DNA of 42,747 bases, from IMG/VR virus record IMGVR_UViG_3300010370_000070, positions 1 to 42,747 of that record. One strand, given 5' to 3'. Under the pieces are notes generated by a model. That model was given only the letters and a program-made list of their open reading frames with translations. It made no database searches and was not told where the DNA came from. Each line of letters begins with the position of its first letter. Within the stretch, counting starts at the first letter, position 1. The translations under genes and the position numbers were made by a program. The DNA comes from a virus. Shown here piece after piece: positions 32,835-39,484 of this stretch.

Positions 32835-32871
32835 GACCAAGACCTAAGCAAGTCTTTAAACTGCTTAAGGA
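32835..32871 (+). promoter_or_regulatory. Type 1 structured leader, copy 1
   Basis: Contains AAGAC-CT-AAGCA-A-GTCTT-TAAAC-TGCTT then AAGGA. AAGAC can pair with GTCTT and AAGCA with TGCTT in interlocked order, an H-type pseudoknot layout whose second stem abuts the ribosome site of the gene at 32879. Confidence 0.6.
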
Positions 32872-32878
32872 AAAAGAA

Positions 32879-33034
32879 ATGAAAAACAATCAACTAATAG
32901 AAAAATACAATATCACAGCTAAGGATATAGCAGTAATCGAGGATCATCTTCATTATGGTTATGGTTACGAGTATTTAGAAGCTAGGTTCAGTTTCTCTGA
33001 GTTAGAGGTAATTCTAGACACTTGGAGCATTTAA
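32879..33034 (+). CDS. Small early protein, 51 aa
   Basis: Starts at ATG 32879 after AAGGA and reads MKNNQLIEKYNITAKDIAVI, then a Tyr/His-rich centre (HLHYGYGYEYLEARF) and an acidic end. Small, helical and preceded by the type 1 leader. Function unknown; host-takeover proteins are often of this type. Confidence 0.65.
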   Translation: MKNNQLIEKYNITAKDIAVIEDHLHYGYGYEYLEARFSFSELEVILDTWSI

Positions 33035-33041
33035 TTATTAG

Positions 33042-33075
33042 GATGACCTGAGCAAGTCTTTAAACTGCTTAAGGA
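33042..33075 (+). promoter_or_regulatory. Type 1 structured leader, copy 2
   Basis: Contains GACCTGAGCAAGTCTTTAAA then CTGCTTAAGGAG. The first stem is shorter here (GAC/GTC) while the second (AGCA/TGCT plus a wobble) is kept. It precedes the gene at 33084. Confidence 0.6.
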
Positions 33076-33083
33076 GTAAAGAA

Positions 33084-33317
33084 ATGAAAAAATTTGACCA
33101 CTTAAAAAACATTAAAAGCCTGCTAAACCAGCAGTTGAAAAAGCATGGGTTAAAACTACCTGTGCATGCTGAGCTGAAAGACATGGCTATTTTGTCTGAT
33201 ATCTTAGCAGGTAGGATTACAGAAATAGACTTAGCTTTTGCGATAGCAAAGATAGAGTCAAGAGCTGATAAGGCTTGTATAGCAGCTAGCAAAGTAACAG
33301 AAAGGGAGAGTAAGTAA
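33084..33317 (+). CDS. Small early helical protein, 77 aa
   Basis: Starts MKKFDHLKNIKSLLNQQLKK and is predicted entirely helical and basic, ending SKVTERESK. AAGGAG lies nine bases upstream within the type 1 leader. Its stop abuts the next ATG, so the two are coupled. Family unknown. Confidence 0.65.
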   Translation: MKKFDHLKNIKSLLNQQLKKHGLKLPVHAELKDMAILSDILAGRITEIDLAFAIAKIESRADKACIAASKVTERESK

Positions 33318-33569
33318 ATGACGATATATTACGCAATAAGCCGAGACATTAAAGAAGCTCAAACAGGGCTTAATAGAATAAGTCACTTAGATGATTATTC
33401 AGGAACTCCAGAAGAGAAATTAAACGATTTAATCGATGACCACTTAAACTACGTGAATGTATGGAGTGGCAGTTTAGATTTTGCTTACAGCAGTACAAGT
33501 AAGTTTCCTGAATCGGAAAGGTATATTTTAATAACTGAGACTGACACTGGCTTAAAAAGAATTCAATAA
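33318..33569 (+). CDS. Small early protein, 83 aa
   Basis: Begins MTIYYAISRDIKEAQTGLNR, with an acidic centre (HLDDYSGTPEEKLNDLIDDH) and beta-rich C-terminus (SERYILITETDTGLKRIQ). The ATG directly follows the previous stop; GGGAG is ten bases upstream. No family recognised. Confidence 0.65.
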   Translation: MTIYYAISRDIKEAQTGLNRISHLDDYSGTPEEKLNDLIDDHLNYVNVWSGSLDFAYSSTSKFPESERYILITETDTGLKRIQ

Positions 33570-33570
33570 A

Positions 33571-33606
33571 CCAAAGACCTAGCAAGTCTTAAAACTGCTT
33601 CAGGAG
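33571..33606 (+). promoter_or_regulatory. Type 1 structured leader, copy 3
   Basis: Contains AAGAC-CT-AGCA-A-GTCTT-AAAAC-TGCT then TCAGGAG. Both stems (AAGAC/GTCTT and AGCA/TGCT) remain possible despite base differences outside them. It precedes the gene at 33615. Confidence 0.6.
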
Positions 33607-33614
33607 ATAAAAAA

Positions 33615-34028
33615 ATGACAATTAAAATACAAATCGATAAAAAAATATTAGAAGCTGATAGCTTGGCGGTATTAGCTTATAGTGTCGAGAAGGAAATTAA
33701 CAAAATACTAGAAATTAAAGAAAGTAGTTACCTTGCAACTCTCTCAATTAAAAGCATGTTACAGGGCTTGCAAGTCTATTCTAATTATCATAAAAATCTT
33801 TCAGCTGATGATTATGAACATTATTGTAGCAATGGTACTTTTAAATTAAACCTACACGAGGAATTAGATGACCCAAAATTAGATTTTCCTCTGGTGGTCT
33901 CACGTTCCATAGATTTATGGCTACAAGGTACTAATGAACCTAAGTTAATAGTCTCTTTCAGAAATGACAATAACCAGCTAGTCATAGATGATGAGAACTT
34001 GAATAAACTAGATTCATACTTTGCTTAA
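33615..34028 (+). CDS. Early protein, 137 aa
   Basis: Begins MTIKIQIDKKILEADSLAVL. Helical first half, then an acidic beta-rich part (LHEELDDPKLDFPLVVSRSI) and a C-terminal segment FRNDNNQLVIDDENLNKLDS. No domain recognised. Ribosome site CAGGAG is in the type 1 leader and a type 2 leader follows the stop. Confidence 0.6.
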   Translation: MTIKIQIDKKILEADSLAVLAYSVEKEINKILEIKESSYLATLSIKSMLQGLQVYSNYHKNLSADDYEHYCSNGTFKLNLHEELDDPKLDFPLVVSRSIDLWLQGTNEPKLIVSFRNDNNQLVIDDENLNKLDSYFA

Positions 34029-34112
34029 AACTATCAGCTAACCGATTCTACACCATCTCAACGGCATGGTGTAGAACTGGTAAGCACCAGTTAAAGAAAA
34101 AAGGAAAATAAA
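34029..34112 (+). promoter_or_regulatory. Type 2 structured leader, copy 1
   Basis: Conserved CTATCAGCTAACCG, then hairpin 1 TTCTACACCAT (34046-34056) with ATGGTGTAGAA (34066-34076), then hairpin 2 AACTGGT (34075-34081) with ACCAGTT (34086-34092), then AAAGAAAAAAGGAAAA before the ATG at 34116. Confidence 0.75.
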
Positions 34113-34115
34113 AAA

Positions 34116-34799
34116 ATGAATAACTACATAGGTGTCTTAATAAAAAGAAAAAATGGCATATTGACTAATGCTACTTGCTTAGGAATAAGAGAGTTAATTA
34201 AGAACAATAGCCATAACTCGGTATGGTTACAAGCAAATGGTAAATGTTCTTACGGACACTATGCTAAAAAGCATACTGATGGTTATCTATATAGCCATGA
34301 AGAGTATACGGATAATTGGGATGGTGCAGTATATTCAACAACATTAAAATATTATCCTACCAGTAAACCAGTTCAAATGACAAAATGGCAACTAGAAAGA
34401 GATCAGATTGAAAAGAAAGAAGATTTACTAGAATCAGCTAAGATATTTTTACGTAACTTGAGCAAAGAATTAATAGAAATAGAAAAATTCAATCAGCTAG
34501 TATCTGAAGGAATTAAGCAAGATAAAAAAATAACGGGTAGTGAATTAGTATTTTTAGCTGATTACTACAAGGTAGATATTCCCATTAGAACTCGTGGTTA
34601 TTATTTAAATAAATTACACAGGGTAACAGCTACTGAGATTAAAGATAAAGAAGTTTCAAGGATTAGTTACCTTGCTGAAGGTAAATTAAATAGAGATATT
34701 CTTTATAGAACATTAGATTTGATCATAAATGAAATGTATCCAGAAGAGGTTACAGTAAAAGAGCAAGAAACTTTCAATCGATTATTTAAAGTTGCATAG
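34116..34799 (+). CDS. Early protein, 227 aa
   Basis: Begins MNNYIGVLIKRKNGILTNAT. The first 90 residues are aromatic and beta-rich (WLQANGKCSYGHYAKKHTDG, YLYSHEEYTDNWDGAVYSTT); the rest is helical and charged, with a long helix (about 90-140). Largest of the early unknowns. No catalytic motif recognised. Flanked by type 2 leaders on both sides. Confidence 0.65.
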   Translation: MNNYIGVLIKRKNGILTNATCLGIRELIKNNSHNSVWLQANGKCSYGHYAKKHTDGYLYSHEEYTDNWDGAVYSTTLKYYPTSKPVQMTKWQLERDQIEKKEDLLESAKIFLRNLSKELIEIEKFNQLVSEGIKQDKKITGSELVFLADYYKVDIPIRTRGYYLNKLHRVTATEIKDKEVSRISYLAEGKLNRDILYRTLDLIINEMYPEEVTVKEQETFNRLFKVA

Positions 34800-34880
34800 A
34801 ACTATCATCAAGCTAACCGCTTCTAGCATATCTAATAGCATATGCTGGAACTGGTTATCACCAGATAAAGGAAAAAGGAA
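34800..34880 (+). promoter_or_regulatory. Type 2 structured leader, copy 2
   Basis: CTATCATCAAGCTAACCG, hairpin 1 TTCTAGCATAT (34821-34831) with ATATGCTGGAA (34840-34850), hairpin 2 CTGGT (34851-34855) with ACCAG (34860-34864), then AAAGGAAAAAGGA. Stem bases differ from copy 1 but still pair. Confidence 0.75.
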
Positions 34881-34883
34881 AAA

Positions 34884-35291
34884 ATGAAAATGATTAAAAT
34901 TAATTATGAAATAGATATAGATTTAATAGTTTCTTTTTTAAAAAGAGCTACACACAGTAGGAATAAGTCTAAAAAAAATAATTCTATAGAATTAACTATA
35001 GAAGACTGCCATGAAATAAGTGAGCTACTTCACGATTTTACTCCAAAGAGAATCTTCTCTCAAACCAATAGCGAATGTGAATTAATAGATACTATGTTCG
35101 CTAAAGAAGTCTTAAGAAAACTTCCATTTTTAGCTAAGTGTGAAGGATTTGAGATGGAAAACGGGCTTTTAAGTTCTCTTTCCTATAATTTATTTCAGTT
35201 TTTAGCTGGAAATTTTGTTTTAGGTGAAACATCTCGTTTAGAATCTGTCAAAACAAAAGCCAATAATAGTTTTTTAGAATTTATTAAATAA
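34884..35291 (+). CDS. Early protein, 135 aa
   Basis: Begins MKMIKINYEIDIDLIVSFLK and is helical with a basic stretch (HSRNKSKKNNS) and two Cys in the centre. Preceded by a type 2 leader. No family recognised. Confidence 0.65.
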   Translation: MKMIKINYEIDIDLIVSFLKRATHSRNKSKKNNSIELTIEDCHEISELLHDFTPKRIFSQTNSECELIDTMFAKEVLRKLPFLAKCEGFEMENGLLSSLSYNLFQFLAGNFVLGETSRLESVKTKANNSFLEFIK

Positions 35292-35307
35292 AAGGAAAAA
35301 TAAACAA

Positions 35308-35628
35308 ATGACAACAATGGAACACACAATAAAAACAACAATAGAAACTATCGAAGGCGTAAGCGATTACAGCTTATTCGCAGTGGACGAAGCAATTGAC
35401 TCGCTGGAATTCCAAAAAAGATTAAGTTATGGCTATGCCAAAAATAAACTTAATTTTGAAATAGATTTAATTAATTACTTTAAAAGTCATCCAAATTTCA
35501 ACAATATGTGGAACTGTTATAGCTTTGATGAGGAGGACAGCGAAGAGCCAATTAACGTAGAATTTGAATTTGAATTTGAGCTGGAAGATTTACCGCAACA
35601 CTTGCAAGATGGTTACGAAAGTTTTTAG
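35308..35628 (+). CDS. Acidic early protein, 106 aa
   Basis: Begins MTTMEHTIKTTIETIEGVSD and ends with an unusually acidic tail rich in Glu/Asp/Phe (EEDSEEPINVEFEFEFELED). Such acidic proteins can mimic DNA or bind basic host proteins, but that is only a possibility. It has a simple AAAGGA site and no structured leader of its own. Confidence 0.65.
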   Translation: MTTMEHTIKTTIETIEGVSDYSLFAVDEAIDSLEFQKRLSYGYAKNKLNFEIDLINYFKSHPNFNNMWNCYSFDEEDSEEPINVEFEFEFELEDLPQHLQDGYESF

Positions 35629-35706
35629 AACTATCATCAAGCTAACCGATTCTAGCACTTACTAATCCAAGTGCTGGAACTGGTTATCACCAGATAAAGG
35701 AAAAAA
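35629..35706 (+). promoter_or_regulatory. Type 2 structured leader, copy 3
   Basis: CTATCATCAAGCTAACCG, hairpin 1 TTCTAGCACTT (35650-35660) with AAGTGCTGGAA (35669-35679), hairpin 2 CTGGT (35680-35684) with ACCAG (35689-35693), then AAAGGAAAAA. It precedes the short gene at 35711. Confidence 0.75.
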
Positions 35707-35710
35707 ACAA

Positions 35711-35845
35711 ATGACAATATTCAAAACACAACACGATTTAATGAATGATGAGTATTACTTAGAGATACTGGGAATTAGAGTATCCAATGCGATAGCTAAT
35801 TTCTTGGTTAGATTAGGAGTTATTCAAGAGAACGAAAATATTTAG
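35711..35845 (+). CDS. Short early protein, 44 aa
   Basis: Reads MTIFKTQHDLMNDEYYLEIL, then a helical hydrophobic part (GIRVSNAIANFLVRLGVIQE) and an acidic end. The type 2 leader and AAAGGAAAAA ribosome site directly upstream argue it is a real gene despite its length. Function unknown. Confidence 0.6.
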   Translation: MTIFKTQHDLMNDEYYLEILGIRVSNAIANFLVRLGVIQENENI

Positions 35846-35882
35846 AGCGAGGATTCAGGAAAAGAAAAAAGGAAATTTAATT

Positions 35883-36146
35883 ATGGTATACAAAATAGAC
35901 GAAAAAGAAAACTGTAAAGTTAGAGAAGTTTCTGAATATTTAAGTCGTAAGGGTTACGACAAGGGAATTAACCCTAAATTTAAAGTAGGGGATGTTATCC
36001 AGTTCCTAACTGGTTATGATTATAACATTCTCGCTGAAGCCAAGATTAAGGGTATAAACGGAAATGATTTATATGTTTACAATGATGCTTATTGGTTCGC
36101 GATTCAGGACAATGAGCAAAGGAAAATAAAAATCATTCAAGCTTAA
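35883..36146 (+). CDS. Early protein, 87 aa, beta-barrel-like
   Basis: Begins MVYKIDEKENCKVREVSEYL. The second half (KFKVGDVIQFLTGYDYNILA, then KIKGINGNDLYVYNDAYWF) looks like a small SH3-like or KOW-like barrel. No clear family. AAAAGGAAATT is the ribosome site. It is the last gene before the origin-like region. Confidence 0.6.
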   Translation: MVYKIDEKENCKVREVSEYLSRKGYDKGINPKFKVGDVIQFLTGYDYNILAEAKIKGINGNDLYVYNDAYWFAIQDNEQRKIKIIQA

Positions 36147-36149
36147 ACC

Positions 36150-36360
36150 CAGCCAAAATTTTTAATTTCAGTTGCCTGTATTATAAAGGCAACTGGTTCT
36201 GATGGTAAAACAAATGACAACAGCCAAAATTTTTAATTTTGGAATAAAGTTTTAATTCCCTCGAATAAGGGGGAATTAAAAGCAGTCAAGTAATCCTTGA
36301 CAGCTCAACTATTCGAGATTATCGAATACTTGGATAATCAAGCCTAGAGCTACTATCATT
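36150..36360. repeat. Hairpin-rich segment beside the origin
   Basis: A 19-base direct repeat CAGCCAAAATTTTTAATTT occurs at 36150 and 36221. Perfect hairpins are CAGTTGCC (36169-36176) with GGCAACTG (36188-36195) and TTTTAATTCCC (36250-36260) with GGGAATTAAAA (36271-36281). A smaller TATTCG/CGAATA stem lies near 36310. None carries a T-run, so they are not ordinary terminators. Confidence 0.6.
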
Positions 36361-36385
36361 AGGTTGAGTAATCTAGAGTAAATAG

Positions 36386-36669
36386 TTTTCCGTCTTTTCC
36401 GTCATATCTTTTTACTTTCCGTCAAAATGACGAAAGCTATAATACAAGCCTAGTCCGCCTATCCAGTCTTTTCCGTCTTTTCCGTCATTTCCGTAATGAA
36501 TAAGTGAAGTTATAAATAATAATATATATATACATATTGATTAATTATTTCATTTATTTATTTTTCTAGACGAAAATGACGAAATGACGGAAAAACTCTC
36601 GATAAGTATACCTAGTCTATATTATAGAGTCCGTCAAACTATGACGGAAAACACTCAAATGACGGAAAA
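36386..36669. other. Putative replication origin with opposed iteron clusters
   Basis: A left cluster (36386-36495) has about six copies of TTTTCCGTCA or near variants in one orientation. A right cluster (36569-36669) has about six in the opposite orientation (TGACGGAAAA, TGACGAAA). Between them is a strongly AT-rich core (about 36498-36566) with a long AT repeat. This is the plan of an iteron origin with a melting region. It lies about 280 bp before the helicase-like gene. Confidence 0.7.
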
Positions 36670-36819
36670 CTAGAAACAGATGAGCAAGCTAGTCAAATAT
36701 CCTGCAAGCTCGACAGAGCAGCTCGTAAGAGCGGGGGTATTTAAGTTGCGGCTCAACATAAAAACAAATTAAACTAATTACTAAGTTACTTGTTAGATAA
36801 ATCTGATATATATATAAGT

Positions 36820-36945
36820 ATGAAGAAATCGGGATTAAATATCCACCTGGAAACAATAGAAAAGCTGAAAGAGTTTAAACCAAGTGGTGTAACTTGGGAT
36901 TATTTTTTATTGGAGTTGCTGAAAGCTTGGGTAGCTAAAGGTTAA
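36820..36945 (+). CDS. Ribbon-helix-helix-like mini-protein, 41 aa
   Basis: Begins MKKSGLNIHLETIEKLKEFK and ends PSGVTWDYFLLELLKAWVAK plus G. Strand (LNIHLE), helix, turn and helix match the Arc/MetJ type. The GVTWDY part is shared with the 50-residue protein at 30906. There is no ribosome site; the ATG follows an AT-rich -10-like stretch (TATATAAG). It lies between the iterons and the helicase gene, so it may bind the repeats or regulate the operon. Confidence 0.55.
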   Translation: MKKSGLNIHLETIEKLKEFKPSGVTWDYFLLELLKAWVAKG

Positions 36946-36949
36946 TCGA

Positions 36950-38692
36950 ATGAAAAATGAACAAGCTTTATTGGGTGCTATTCTTCAGCACGCAGAATGT
37001 AAGTATTTAATCTATGAATTAAAAGCTGATTATTTTTCAAATGACGATAATCGCAAAGTCTTTTTAGCTATGCTGGCATTGCATAATGCTAATGAACCTA
37101 TAGAAATATTCACAGTTAAAAGCAAGGTAGAAGAACTAAATTATTCTGATCTGCTTGGATACATTGAACTATTAAGAGACGTAGCAGATATTCCATCTAA
37201 TGTTAGATTCACTCTTAAAAGAATTTTCAAGGCATATAAAGCTAAAGAAGAAAAAAGAATTAAAAGCGAAATAAAATTTCACCAAGATGATTTACCCAAA
37301 GTTCAATCCTTAATTCAAGAGTTTAATGAGCTTAACAAATTAATCGCATTAGACGAAATTAAATTACTCGGTAAAAACAAGGAATCCCAAGCTCAATTTT
37401 GTTTGCAGGATATACTGCCATCACCATTATATGCCTATCTATATGGCATTTCCTCAGTTCCATACAAAGACTTCCCAGTAGAAGCAGCATTCAGTTTATT
37501 TCTTTCCATAGTGGGCAGTCTAGCGGGTACTAAATTCACTATTTCACACCGAAGACACAAAGAACATGCTTTTTGGTGGTCTATGGTGGGTTTACCCGTA
37601 GGATCAGGCAAAACACCTATCTTAAATAACCTAATGAAGCCCTTAACAGTCTTGCAGTACGAAGCTTTAGAAGTTTATAAACAGCAGCTTAAAGAATTTC
37701 AAGAAGTTAAAAAGAAAAAGAAAAAAGATACTTCTCTTGAGGAATTTCAAGAGGAATTACCAGAACCTAAAAGAAAAAGATTTTATTTATCTGATTCAAC
37801 AATGGAGACTACATTGAAAGCTCACTCAGATAACCCTAATGGGCTTTTATGGGTCAAGGATGAGCTTAAAGGTCTCTTTAATTCTCTTGGTGCTTATAAG
37901 GGTGGACGGGGAGAAGATAAAGAAACATTACTGTCACTAGGTGCAGGTACTTTTATTTCAGTAGCTAGAAAAGAAACAGATATTGAACTCGTCAAATCGG
38001 CTATTAGCCTCACTGGTGGGATTCAACCTCAAGTATTAAAAGATTTATATTCCAAAGATGGAGATAAAGATAACGGCTTATGGCAGAGATTCGCCTATAT
38101 TATCCACGAAACAGTATCAAGAGAAAAAAACCCAGACGATGTAGTCTTAAATGATTCGATATTAACTAAGCTCTATTCCCATATTATTAGCTCAGAGGGT
38201 GCTAGCTTAGTCTTTGCTGATTATGATTATGTCGAATGGGTATCAGATTATTTTAATGAAGAGATAGATAAAGCTCCAACACCAGCAATGCAAGCATATT
38301 ACACTAAATGCTTTGGGTTTTTCTTAAGGCTTTCTATTTTGTTGCATATTCTTGATTCGCACTTCTCTTATCTGTCTTACGATAGACCAGTTAGCAGAAC
38401 TACCAGCGAAAATGCTTTTTCCTTAATTGTGGCTTACATTTCCCATGCTGAAAAACTATTTTATGTTAAAACCATCAAAAGCAAAGATCAACAATTTATC
38501 AATAAAATTCTTGATAAGCCTTTAGCTAAAAGAACAATTAATGAAATCGCTAAAACTATTACTCAACGTGTTGATAAACCTTCTGATTATGCCCGCTATC
38601 TATTTGAGCTTATGCAAGAAGCAGGCTTAGGTACTATCAACAAAACCAACGGCAAAAACTGGCAATTCGCTTTAAAGGGAGAAACAATATGA
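36950..38692 (+). CDS. DnaB N-domain / DUF3987 helicase-like replication protein
   Basis: The 580-residue protein joins two parts. Residues 1-100 match the DnaB N-terminal domain (NEQALLGAILQHA, ADYFSNDDNRKVFLAMLALH). Residues about 155-560 match DUF3987 with Walker A GLPVGSGKT (214-222) and Walker B-like GLLWVKDEL (298-306). The C-terminal region (NEIAKTITQRVDKPSDYARY) looks like a winged helix. No RecA-type DnaB core or zinc primase domain is present, so DUF3987 probably supplies the ATPase motor. It is the only evident replication enzyme and lies beside the origin; other functions would come from the host. Confidence 0.8.
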   Translation: MKNEQALLGAILQHAECKYLIYELKADYFSNDDNRKVFLAMLALHNANEPIEIFTVKSKVEELNYSDLLGYIELLRDVADIPSNVRFTLKRIFKAYKAKEEKRIKSEIKFHQDDLPKVQSLIQEFNELNKLIALDEIKLLGKNKESQAQFCLQDILPSPLYAYLYGISSVPYKDFPVEAAFSLFLSIVGSLAGTKFTISHRRHKEHAFWWSMVGLPVGSGKTPILNNLMKPLTVLQYEALEVYKQQLKEFQEVKKKKKKDTSLEEFQEELPEPKRKRFYLSDSTMETTLKAHSDNPNGLLWVKDELKGLFNSLGAYKGGRGEDKETLLSLGAGTFISVARKETDIELVKSAISLTGGIQPQVLKDLYSKDGDKDNGLWQRFAYIIHETVSREKNPDDVVLNDSILTKLYSHIISSEGASLVFADYDYVEWVSDYFNEEIDKAPTPAMQAYYTKCFGFFLRLSILLHILDSHFSYLSYDRPVSRTTSENAFSLIVAYISHAEKLFYVKTIKSKDQQFINKILDKPLAKRTINEIAKTITQRVDKPSDYARYLFELMQEAGLGTINKTNGKNWQFALKGETI

Positions 38693-39090
38693 ACGACCTA
38701 GCAGAAATCCAAGCAGAACTAAAAGAACTCCATCAAGAGTTTTTAGATTACGCTGAAAAAATTAAAGATGTTAGCCGTAGACTAGGCTTACTGGTCAAAG
38801 ATTCCGATAACGCTATCCTGAAATGGCAAGTACACCATTACTGGCTAAACAATGTTGATCGCAAATTTAAAATCCTAGACGAAGAGCTAGATAATGAGAT
38901 CGCAGCTCCATTTAGTGCTTTACCACCAGTTACAGCAAACCCTATCTACAAGGACTTAACCCTTAAGATCGAGGCTTTCAGGCTCTTGAATCCTGACATA
39001 GATGAGCTAGAAGCACAAAAGAGAATTTCTAAGATCGTTAAAGAGCATGTCCAAAGCAGAAGGCACAAGCAGGGAGAGGAAAAACAATGA
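38689..39090 (+). CDS. Coiled-coil protein after the helicase gene, 133 aa
   Basis: Starts MNDLAEIQAELKELHQEFLD at an ATG overlapping the helicase stop (ATGA). Nearly all helical, with heptads in residues 1-45 and a basic C-terminus (IVKEHVQSRRHKQGEEKQ). Tight coupling suggests it works with the helicase-like protein, perhaps as a loader or partner. No known family. Confidence 0.6.
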   Translation: MNDLAEIQAELKELHQEFLDYAEKIKDVSRRLGLLVKDSDNAILKWQVHHYWLNNVDRKFKILDEELDNEIAAPFSALPPVTANPIYKDLTLKIEAFRLLNPDIDELEAQKRISKIVKEHVQSRRHKQGEEKQ

Positions 39091-39122
39091 AAAAAGAAAT
39101 AAAAAATCAGCTAAAGAGTTGA

Positions 39123-39136
39123 TATAATATCATAAG
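39123..39136 (+). promoter_or_regulatory. -10 box with overlapping operator half-site
   Basis: TATAAT (39123-39128) is followed by ATCATAAG, containing the CATAAG half of the palindrome at 32469. No good -35. It could serve the small membrane gene at 39175. Confidence 0.35.
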
Positions 39137-39174
39137 ACGTGGAATAATAACTAAAGAAGGAAAAGAAAACAAAA

Positions 39175-39279
39175 TGAACGAACTAGAAGAATTAAAAACA
39201 GTGCAATTAATTATTAATTTTGTCGTAGTAATAGCTATCCTAGCTGTAGCCGTAACAGTTGGGAGGTACTTGGGATGAG
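39175..39279 (+). CDS. 34-aa single-pass membrane peptide
   Basis: Reads MNELEELKTVQLIINFVVVI followed by AILAVAVTVGRYLG: a short acidic N-terminus and one transmembrane helix. AGAAGGAAAAG is upstream, and its stop overlaps the next ATG (ATGA). It lies in a group with an exported protein and a lysozyme, so a lysis-related role (pinholin-like) is possible. Confidence 0.6.
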
Positions 39280-39472
39280 AGAATTAGACCGCCAAAAATG
39301 GCTTCCAGTGGAATCTAAGCAGGCTATAGAGCTTGTTCAGCTTGAACTACAAAAACAGGGAGTCCAATTTAAAAAACAAATAGGGCTTTTAACAGTTATG
39401 TTGTTTGACTTAAGTAAGCCTTATTCGGATGGCTCTAAGTCTTACGATAGGATAATTTTTAGGAAAATTTAA
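39275..39472 (+). CDS. Hypothetical protein, 65 aa
   Basis: Begins MRELDRQKWLPVESKQAIEL and ends SKSYDRIIFRKI. Helix then beta segment. GGGAGG lies ten bases before the ATG, inside the preceding gene. Family unknown. Confidence 0.6.
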   Translation: MRELDRQKWLPVESKQAIELVQLELQKQGVQFKKQIGLLTVMLFDLSKPYSDGSKSYDRIIFRKI

Positions 39473-39484
39473 CGGGAAGGAAAA

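Noticed and set aside
39087-39122. 11-codon frame MKKEIKNQLKS after the helicase partner gene
   Set aside because: It overlaps the preceding stop as ATGA but is too short to support as a gene; it may be a coupling relic.
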